Below are positions 13,905 through 19,134 of a DNA stretch of 19,134 nt, in pieces. The number at the start of each line of letters is the position of its first letter. Position 1 is the stretch's first letter. The stretch lies in NCBI GenBank assembly GCA_050734915.1, contig JBOHUX010000025.1, positions 1 to 19,134 on the forward strand, in the 5' to 3' direction. The position numbers and the translations under genes are program-made. The notes below the pieces were generated by a model. That model searched no databases, had not been told where the DNA came from, and saw nothing but the letters and a program-made list of their open reading frames with translations. This stretch comes from JBOHUX01 sp050734915. Its GTDB lineage: Bacteria > Chloroflexota > Dormibacteria > Dormibacterales > Dormibacteraceae.

Positions 13905-14900
13905 ATGGCTCCCGCCCGACGTGTCATCGTCACCACCTTGGTCGAGAACTACGTGGACATGCTGCTCGCCGACGAGCCCGGCGTCACCCGGGCCGGCCTT
14001 GCCCACCACTTCGACCCCAAACGGCTCAACCCCCGGGGGGAGAACGGCATCGCCCTCCACGTCCGCATCGAGTGGGACCGCTACGCCTATCAGATCCTCT
14101 TCGACACCGCCATGTCCGGGGAGGTCCTGCTCCACAACGCTCGGGCGCTGGGCGTGGACCTCGGCGCCGTCGACCACCTGGTGATCAGCCATGGCCATCC
14201 CGACCACTATGGGGGCCTGCTCGGAATGCTCGAGAGTCGGGAGGCTCCGGTGCCGGTCTCGGTCGGCGAGGGGGCCTTCATCGCCCGCTACCTACGCCTG
14301 TCGTCCGGTGAGGTGGCGCCCTACTACAACCATGGCCTCACCGAGGACGCGATCACGGGGGCGGGCGGCCGGCTTGTCGCCCACTCGGGCCCGCTCGAGG
14401 TCGGCCCCGGCGCCGTCGCCACCGGCGCCATCCCCCGGAAGGCGGCCTTCGAGATGCCCAGCGACCGCATCGACGGTCCGACGGCGCTGATCCGGGTCGT
14501 GGACGGGCGGATGGAGCCGGACGCGGTGCCCGACGACCAGGCTCTGATCGTCGACATCGGGGACGACGGGGTCGTGGTGCTGGTCGGGTGCAGCCATGCC
14601 GGGATCGTCAACACCCTCCACCATGCGATCGAGGTCAGCGGCCGGTCGCGGATCGTGGGGGTCTTCGGGGGCTTCCACCTCGGATTCCCGGGCACGCCGG
14701 AAAGCAAGACCACGAGCACCATCGCGGCGCTCAAGGAGCTCGACGTCGAGCTGCTGTGTCCGATGCACTGTACCGGCATGCAGGCGATGATGGACCTGAG
14801 GGCCGCCCTCCGCGACCGCTTCCTCCTCAACTGCACCGGCACCAGCGTCGCGATCGGGGGCGGAGGCGAGAGGCCGGCTCAGGTGAGGTCGTCGGGTTGA
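13905..14900 (+). CDS. MBL-fold metallo-hydrolase (dihydropterin-synthase-like / DHPMP subfamily)
   Basis: A 331-residue metallo-beta-lactamase-fold enzyme resembling the methanopterin-related 7,8-dihydropterin synthase-like subfamily seen widely in bacteria with unknown substrates. Motifs: HGHPDHYGG (96-104, dinuclear metal site), an Asn/His segment near YYNHGL (140-145), GCSHAGIVNTL (228-238) with His231, FGGFHLG (254-260) and PMHCTG (286-291) with His288. It starts at ATG 13905; only a poor Shine-Dalgarno site is visible because the tandem repeats and TCTAGAATCCCTGG directly precede it. The stop TGA overlaps the TTG of the aminotransferase gene (TTGA), so the two are translationally coupled. 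Expected to be cytoplasmic. Confidence 0.85.
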   Translation: MAPARRVIVTTLVENYVDMLLADEPGVTRAGLAHHFDPKRLNPRGENGIALHVRIEWDRYAYQILFDTAMSGEVLLHNARALGVDLGAVDHLVISHGHPDHYGGLLGMLESREAPVPVSVGEGAFIARYLRLSSGEVAPYYNHGLTEDAITGAGGRLVAHSGPLEVGPGAVATGAIPRKAAFEMPSDRIDGPTALIRVVDGRMEPDAVPDDQALIVDIGDDGVVVLVGCSHAGIVNTLHHAIEVSGRSRIVGVFGGFHLGFPGTPESKTTSTIAALKELDVELLCPMHCTGMQAMMDLRAALRDRFLLNCTGTSVAIGGGGERPAQVRSSG

Positions 14901-16069
14901 GACAGCTCACCGCCCCGACCGCCCGGATGCGGAAGATCCCGCCCTACCTCTTCGCCGAGATCGATCGCCGGGTCTCAGCCAAGCGCGCGGCCGGGGTCGA
15001 CGTGATCGGGCTCGACGTCGGAGACCCCGACCTGCCCACTTCGGAGCGGATCGTGAACGCTCTCCGGGAGGCGGCCGCCGATCCCGCCAACCACCGCTAC
15101 GCCTCTTATGCCGGGCTCCCGCAGCTTCGCCAGGCGATCGCCGGCTGGTACGAGGGCCGCTTCGGGGTCGATCTCGATCCGGAGACCGAGATCCTGCCGA
15201 CGCTGGGCTCCAAGGACGGCATCGTCCACGCGCCACTGGCCTTCGTCGATCCCGGCGACGTGGTGCTGGTGCCGAGCCCGGGCTACCCGGTCTACGACAC
15301 CGGCGCCATCCTGGCCGGCGCCGAGCCGTACGCGATGCCGTTGCGGGCGGCGGACGGATGGCTGCCCGACCTCGATGCGGTCCCGGCCGAGGTCGCCCGA
15401 CGCGCCAAGCTGATGTGGCTCAACTACCCCAACAACCCGACCGGGGCGGTGGGCGGTATCGACTTCCTGCGCCGGGCGGTCGCCTTCTGCCGCCGGAACG
15501 AGATCGTCCTCTGCCACGACGCCCCCTACTCCGAGATCTCCTTCGGCGGCTACCGGGCCCCCAGCGTGCTCGAGGTGGAGGGGGCGCGGGAGCTCGCGAT
15601 CGAGTTCCACTCCGTCTCCAAGACCTTCAACATGACCGGCTGGCGACTGGGCTGGGTCTGTGGTCGCGCCGACCTGGTGGGCGCCGTCGCCCAACTCAAG
15701 ACCAACCTCGACTCCGGTATCTTCCAGGTCGTCCAGCGGGCCGCCATCGCGGCCCTCACCGGCGGCGACGCCGACACGCGGGCCGCCTGCGAGGTCTTCC
15801 ACCGCCGCCTCCGGCGCGTTGTGGAGGTGCTCAACGGACGGGGCTGGGAGCTGGAGGTGCCACAGGCGACCTTTTACGTGTGGGCCCCGGTGCCGGGCGG
15901 CGAGACCTCGATCGGGTTCGCGTCCCGGGTTCTCGACGAGGCCGCCGTCAACGTCACCCCCGGGGCGGGCTTCGGCGCCCACGGCGAGGGCTACTTCAGG
16001 ATCTCGGTCACCGTCCCCGACGAGCGGCTGGAGGCGGCTCTCGAGCGCCTCTCCCGGCTCACCTTCTGA
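14897..16069 (+). CDS. PLP-dependent class I/II aminotransferase (LL-diaminopimelate/aspartate aminotransferase-like)
   Basis: A fold-type I aminotransferase of 390 residues, transferring an amino group between an amino acid and a 2-oxo acid. The start is set at TTG 14897, which overlaps the previous stop and follows AGGTGAGG (14881-14888) at 8-nt spacing; ATG 14927 is the alternative. Visible motifs: LDVGDPDLPTSE (39-50), YAGLPQLRQAIAGWY (71-85), NYPNNPTGA (176-184), HDAPYSEI (207-214) with cofactor-binding Asp208 and Tyr211, SVSKTFNMTGWRLGW (239-253) with PLP Lys242, and FRIS (367-370) containing the substrate-carboxylate Arg368. This pattern is closest to the DapL/AlaA/aspartate group, but specificity cannot be assigned. 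Coupled to the MBL gene and followed 48 nt later by an M24 gene. Confidence 0.92.
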   Translation: MRQLTAPTARMRKIPPYLFAEIDRRVSAKRAAGVDVIGLDVGDPDLPTSERIVNALREAAADPANHRYASYAGLPQLRQAIAGWYEGRFGVDLDPETEILPTLGSKDGIVHAPLAFVDPGDVVLVPSPGYPVYDTGAILAGAEPYAMPLRAADGWLPDLDAVPAEVARRAKLMWLNYPNNPTGAVGGIDFLRRAVAFCRRNEIVLCHDAPYSEISFGGYRAPSVLEVEGARELAIEFHSVSKTFNMTGWRLGWVCGRADLVGAVAQLKTNLDSGIFQVVQRAAIAALTGGDADTRAACEVFHRRLRRVVEVLNGRGWELEVPQATFYVWAPVPGGETSIGFASRVLDEAAVNVTPGAGFGAHGEGYFRISVTVPDERLEAALERLSRLTF

Positions 16070-16079
16070 TCTGATCTCC

Positions 16080-16099
16080 CGGTCCGTCCCGGCGGACCG
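16080..16099. promoter_or_regulatory. 7-bp inverted repeat in front of the first M24 gene
   Basis: CGGTCCG (16080-16086) and CGGACCG (16093-16099) with a 6-nt loop TCCCGG lie between the aminotransferase stop and the GGAGG ribosome site of the M24 gene. It may be an intra-operon processing or attenuation hairpin; there is no T-run. Confidence 0.4.
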
Positions 16100-16117
16100 T
16101 TCATTGGAGGCGTGGCA

Positions 16118-17326
16118 ATGGTCGATTTCGGACTCATGGGCGTTGACTGGGAGCAGCGGATCGACTTCGACCGCCTCCGGCGCGAGCGGCTCGACAAGGC
16201 GCGGGCGGCACTGGCCGCCTCCGAGGCCGACCTCCTGTTCGTCTTCCGAACCGAGGACGCGCGCTATCTGACCGGCTACCGCCATCATCTTGGCCCGACG
16301 CCCCTGCTCGGCAATGCGACCACCGTCCTCGCGCCGACCGGCGACCCACTCCTCTTCACCATGGACTACGAGCACTGCCGGGCCCGGATGCCGTGGCTGC
16401 CGGCCGAGCGGCTGCAGCCCCGCGCCAACTTCCGGGAGGAGGTCGGGATCCGGCACTGGGCGGAACAGCTGCGCGAGCTGCTCGGCGACCTCGACGGCAA
16501 GACGATCGGGGTCGATCTCTGGGGGCCGGCCGTAGAGGGGCACATCAAGGCGGTCTTTCCCCGCAGCCGGTTCGTCGACGGCTACCGGATCCTGTGCGAG
16601 GCGAAGATTCTCAAGACCGCCGACGAGATCGCCTGCCTCAAGATCGCCAACTCCATCACCGAAGCGGGCATGGACGCCGCCCTCGAGATGCTCCGGCCCG
16701 GGGTTCGGGAGTGCGAGGTGCTGGCCGCCGCCTGGCAGCGGATGACGGCCATGGGTAGCGAGTGGACGCAGTGCTCGAACATCGTCTGCTCGGGTCCCTA
16801 CACCGCGCCCTACCGGCGTTTCACCTCGGACCGGGTCATCCGCAAGGGGGACCTAGTCATCATCGACATCGGGGGCTGCTTCAACGGCTACTGGGGGGAC
16901 CTGACCCGGACCTGGGTATGCGGTGACATCAGGCCCACGGGGGCGGAGCGGGGCCTGCATCAGAGGTGCTACGACGCGCTCTGGAACGCATGCGCGGCGG
17001 CCCGGCCCGGCAACACCACGGCCGATGTGTTCGCGGCGGCCGACCCCGATGTGCTCGACTCGCTCGGGCACGGATCGGGGATGGCGCCCTGGGAGCCGCC
17101 CTACTTCAGCCCCCATTCGAAGGAGGATCCCCAGGAGCTGCGAGAGGGCATGCAGTTCAACCTCGAGCCCTACGCGGGCTCGGTCGGCGTCGGCGGGGTG
17201 CGCCTCGAGCACAACCTGGTCGTCACCGCCGGCGACCCCGACATCTACACCACCTTCCCGTTCGACGAGCGCCTGGTCGTGGACCTCCATCCTCTCGACA
17301 CCTCGACCGGCCGCACCCGCGGCTGA
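16118..17326 (+). CDS. M24 family metallopeptidase-fold enzyme (Xaa-Pro peptidase-like)
   Basis: A 402-residue pita-bread-fold protein with a creatinase-like N-terminal domain (about 15-155) and a C-terminal catalytic domain (about 165-390). All five dinuclear metal ligands are present: Asp250 (IIDIGG), Asp261 (GDLTRTW), His318 (LGHGSG), Glu350 (FNLEPY) and Glu364 (VRLEHN). The N-terminal signature DWEQRIDFDRLRRERL (10-25) recurs almost unchanged in the gene at 18210. GGAGG at 16106-16110 is 7 nt from ATG 16118 but only 1 nt from the upstream GTG 16112, so ATG 16118 is chosen. M24-fold proteins can be aminopeptidases P, prolidases, creatinases or DMSP lyases (DddP), so the reaction is open. 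It follows the aminotransferase, probably in one operon. Confidence 0.88.
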   Translation: MVDFGLMGVDWEQRIDFDRLRRERLDKARAALAASEADLLFVFRTEDARYLTGYRHHLGPTPLLGNATTVLAPTGDPLLFTMDYEHCRARMPWLPAERLQPRANFREEVGIRHWAEQLRELLGDLDGKTIGVDLWGPAVEGHIKAVFPRSRFVDGYRILCEAKILKTADEIACLKIANSITEAGMDAALEMLRPGVRECEVLAAAWQRMTAMGSEWTQCSNIVCSGPYTAPYRRFTSDRVIRKGDLVIIDIGGCFNGYWGDLTRTWVCGDIRPTGAERGLHQRCYDALWNACAAARPGNTTADVFAAADPDVLDSLGHGSGMAPWEPPYFSPHSKEDPQELREGMQFNLEPYAGSVGVGGVRLEHNLVVTAGDPDIYTTFPFDERLVVDLHPLDTSTGRTRG

Positions 17327-17337
17327 TCACGCGCGCC

Positions 17338-17394
17338 GAGAGGCAGGTCCGCCGCCGTCTCCCGCGGTCCCCGGGGGATGACGGCGGCCCTCTC
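17338..17394. terminator. Large bidirectional hairpin between convergent genes
   Basis: GAGAGG (17338-17343) pairs with CCTCTC (17389-17394), and GCCGCCGTC (17351-17359) pairs with GACGGCGGC (17380-17388). A 7-nt bulge lies on the 5' side, and the 20-nt loop can itself pair CCCC with GGGG. It lies between the stop of the M24 gene (17326) and that of the DJ-1 gene (17425). No T-run is present on either side, so it may be a Rho-independent terminator of poor type or a transcript-end stabiliser. Confidence 0.55.
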
Positions 17395-17424
17395 GCAACC
17401 ACCGCGGTCCACCCTGGGCCGAGG

Positions 17425-17964
17425 TCAGACGGAGGCCTCCTCGCGGGCCAGCGCCCCGATGATCGCCTTGCAGAAGAAGGGCAGGTCCGCCGGGGAGCGC
17501 GACGTGATCAGGTTGCCGTCCACCACCACTGGTTCATCCGAGACGTACTCGGCGCCCGCGGCGATGACGTCGTCCTTGACCGAGAAGAAGCAGGTCGCGC
17601 GGCGGCCCCTGAGGATCCCGGCGGAGACCAGCATCCAGCCCGCGTGACAGATGGCGGCGACCGTCTTGCCGGACGAATCCATCTCCTTGACGAAGGCGAC
17701 CATCTCCGGCTTGCGGCGCATGAGGTCGGGCGAGTAGCCGCCTGGAATGACCACGGCGTCGAAGTCGCCAGCACGGGCCCCGTCCGCGCCGAGGTCGGCC
17801 GTGACCGGGTAGCCGTGCTTGCTGTTGAACGCAGGCGCCCGCCCGCTGCCGACCACCTTCACGTCTGCGCCCGCCTCCTTGAGGCGGTAGTACGGATACC
17901 ACAGCTCGAGATCCTCGTACAGATCCTCCGCCAGGATCGCCACCCTGATGCCCTCGAGTTTCAC
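17425..17964 (-). CDS. DJ-1/PfpI family protein (type 1 glutamine amidotransferase-like)
   Basis: A 179-residue cytoplasmic protein of the PfpI/DJ-1 superfamily, whose members are proteases, glyoxalase-III/deglycase-like enzymes or chaperones. The nucleophile elbow AICHAGW (105-111) carries Cys107-His108, the acidic residue segment EDLYEDLELWYP lies at 13-24, and VVIPGGYSPDLMR (71-83) is the oxyanion region, all as in PfpI. The frame opens at 18000, but GGAGGT (minus-strand reading of 17971-17976) is ideally placed 6 nt before GTG 17964, so that start is chosen. It is divergent from the second M24 gene and convergent with the first. A stress or carbonyl-damage role is the usual guess; the specific function is unknown. 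Confidence 0.9.
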   Translation of the reverse strand: MKLEGIRVAILAEDLYEDLELWYPYYRLKEAGADVKVVGSGRAPAFNSKHGYPVTADLGADGARAGDFDAVVIPGGYSPDLMRRKPEMVAFVKEMDSSGKTVAAICHAGWMLVSAGILRGRRATCFFSVKDDVIAAGAEYVSDEPVVVDGNLITSRSPADLPFFCKAIIGALAREEASV

Positions 17965-18143
17965 CTGCCCACCTCCATTGAACACCTGCGATAGTTCCAA
18001 ACGGCCTCTGGCACGATCTTACGCACGCGCCTTCCCGATGTGCAGCCGGCGCCCGGATTCTGGAACGCGCTCTCGCGCGGGCGCTACAGTGCTGACGAGC
18101 GATGCGCCCTGCCATGGCACGGGTCGCCCGGCGCGCCCCGGCC

Positions 18144-18152
18144 TGTCATACT
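18144..18152 (+). promoter_or_regulatory. Extended -10 promoter candidate for the second M24 gene
   Basis: TGTCATACT (18144-18152) has the TGn extension directly before CATACT, a 4-of-6 match to TATAAT. No -35 box is recognisable at 17 bp. It would give a leader of about 50 nt. The octamer ATACTCTA here (18148-18155) recurs at 9290-9297, upstream of the lipoyl/E1 operon. Confidence 0.35.
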
Positions 18153-18209
18153 CTACGCGTCGCGTTTCGGTAGCCAAAATAACATTCCGCATACTGGAAC
18201 AGGAGAAGC

Positions 18210-19134
18210 ATGGCGGACTACAAGACCACGCCCACCGGGAAGGGCCTCGATCTGTCTTTTCTGGAGAAGCCGCATGAGTGGGACCCGCGGCGCATGTACA
18301 GCACGACGGGGACCGATTGGCAGGCCCGCGTCGACTTCGACCGCCTGCGACGGGACCGGCTGACGCGCGCCCGCATGATGATGGAGAAGCACGATCTCGG
18401 CGCTCTCGTCTGCTTCGTGGGCGAGAACGTCCGCTACATCACCAGCGTCTACCAGGGCAACTGGAAGAACAACATCTTCATCCGCTACTGCGTCCTGCCC
18501 CGGGACGGAGATCCGGTCCTCTTCGAGACCGCGGGTTCCGACCTCGAGTGCGCCAAGATCGACGCTCCGTGGCTGAAGGGCAACATCCGCCCCGCGATCA
18601 CTTGGAAGTGGGCGGAGACCGCCGAGGAGATGATGGCCGACCGCATGGTCGCCTCCGTCCATCGCGTCCTCGAAGAGAACCATGTCGCCAAGGAGAGAAT
18701 CGGCATCGACATGACCGACCCGTCCGCCTCGGCAGCCTTCCAGCGGCTGGGGCTGAACACCGTAAGCGCCTGGCCGGCGATGTCCGGGGCGCGGGTCGTC
18801 AAGACCCCCGACGAGATCGAGTGCCTCAAGATCTCCTCCGCGATCGGCGACACGTCGATGTGGAAGATCGAGAACGAGTGGCTGCGGCCGGGCGTGACCG
18901 AGGCACACATCACCGCCAAGGTCAACGAGTACCTGTACGAGAAGGGATTCGACTTCGTCTACGACATCATCGTCGCCTCCGGGGGCAACACCAGTCCCTA
19001 CCGCCGGTGGCACACCGACAAGACCATCCGCGAAGGCGATCTGGTCATCGTCGACCAGAACGCGATCGGGCCCGGAGGCTACTTCGTCGACTTCGTGCGC
19101 ACGTTCAAGGTGGGGGGCAGGCTGACCCCCCGCG
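18210..19134 (+). CDS. M24 family metallopeptidase-fold enzyme, paralogue (cut by window end)
   Basis: An open frame of 308 codons running off the window, from ATG 18210 with AGGAGAAGC (18201-18209) as ribosome site. It has an N-terminal extension of about 35 residues (including EKPHEWDPRRMYST), then DWQARVDFDRLRRDRL (36-51), which matches DWEQRIDFDRLRRERL of the 16118 gene. The creatinase-like N-domain is followed by TPDEIECLKISSAI (199-212) and SGGNTSPYRRWHTDKTIREG (257-276). The first two metal ligands are present: Asp282 in VIVDQNAIG and Asp294 in FVDFVRTF; the later His and two Glu lie beyond the window. The Asp-x-Asn-x-Ile-Gly segment differs from normal prolidases and recalls DddP-type DMSP lyases, but this is only a resemblance. 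Confidence 0.88.
   Translation, partial: MADYKTTPTGKGLDLSFLEKPHEWDPRRMYSTTGTDWQARVDFDRLRRDRLTRARMMMEKHDLGALVCFVGENVRYITSVYQGNWKNNIFIRYCVLPRDGDPVLFETAGSDLECAKIDAPWLKGNIRPAITWKWAETAEEMMADRMVASVHRVLEENHVAKERIGIDMTDPSASAAFQRLGLNTVSAWPAMSGARVVKTPDEIECLKISSAIGDTSMWKIENEWLRPGVTEAHITAKVNEYLYEKGFDFVYDIIVASGGNTSPYRRWHTDKTIREGDLVIVDQNAIGPGGYFVDFVRTFKVGGRLTPR

Noticed and set aside
13681..14184. Open frame through the tandem repeats (repetitive FLPGAFRAPSG peptide)
   Set aside because: Any frame through an 11-bp stop-free repeat stays open; the remainder is out of frame with the MBL gene.
14975..16543. A 522-residue minus-strand frame opposite the aminotransferase
   Set aside because: Shadow of the aminotransferase and M24 genes, with no recognisable domain.

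Overview
The window is about 19 kb of very GC-rich bacterial chromosome with strong G/C bias at third codon positions. Many starts are GTG or TTG. There is a tRNA-Tyr without an encoded CCA, and the protein families (GH25-like lysozyme, LysM-CHAP hydrolase, large 'cyclase' family protein, M24 enzymes) suggest a soil or freshwater Chloroflexota (Limnocylindria-like) or a deep actinobacterial lineage. That placement is an inference from style only; no marker gene is present.

Region 1 (1-3806) holds a metallo-beta-lactamase/double-rhodanese protein of the persulfide-dioxygenase (CstB-like) kind, then two exported cell-wall hydrolases: a GH25-like lysozyme and a LysM-LysM-CHAP protein. A 357-nt hairpin-rich intergenic region with a good sigma70-type promoter separates the two hydrolases. 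Region 2 (3816-5779) holds a convergent UbiA-family prenyltransferase, tRNA-Tyr(GTA), and about 0.8 kb without an intact gene; this contains a possible one-helix membrane peptide and what looks like a decayed coding segment.

Region 3 (5780-13599) looks like an accessory catabolic locus: an ACMSD-type amidohydrolase, a cyclase-family metal hydrolase and, convergent to them, an MFS transporter. Divergent from the transporter is a tight operon of a free-standing lipoyl domain and the E1-alpha and E1-beta subunits of a 2-oxoacid dehydrogenase, followed by a second amidohydrolase and a NifU-C-domain-like protein. A convergent AhpD/carboxymuconolactone-decarboxylase-like gene closes it. No E2 acyltransferase or E3 is seen, so the lipoyl domain must use partners from elsewhere or work in an unusual way.

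Region 4 (13600-19134) begins with eight 11-bp tandem repeats directly in front of an MBL hydrolase. The MBL gene is translationally coupled to a class I/II aminotransferase and followed by an M24 (Xaa-Pro-peptidase-like) enzyme. A minus-strand DJ-1/PfpI gene and a second M24 paralogue, cut by the window end, complete it. A large bidirectional hairpin lies between the first M24 gene and the DJ-1 gene.

Taken together, the second half reads as uptake plus ring- or amide-opening, decarboxylation, oxidative acyl transfer and transamination of a small organic compound. The substrate cannot be read from the sequence. The most unusual point is the lipoyl-E1alpha-E1beta-amidohydrolase-NifU-like set. 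No phage, transposase, CRISPR array or defence island was found.
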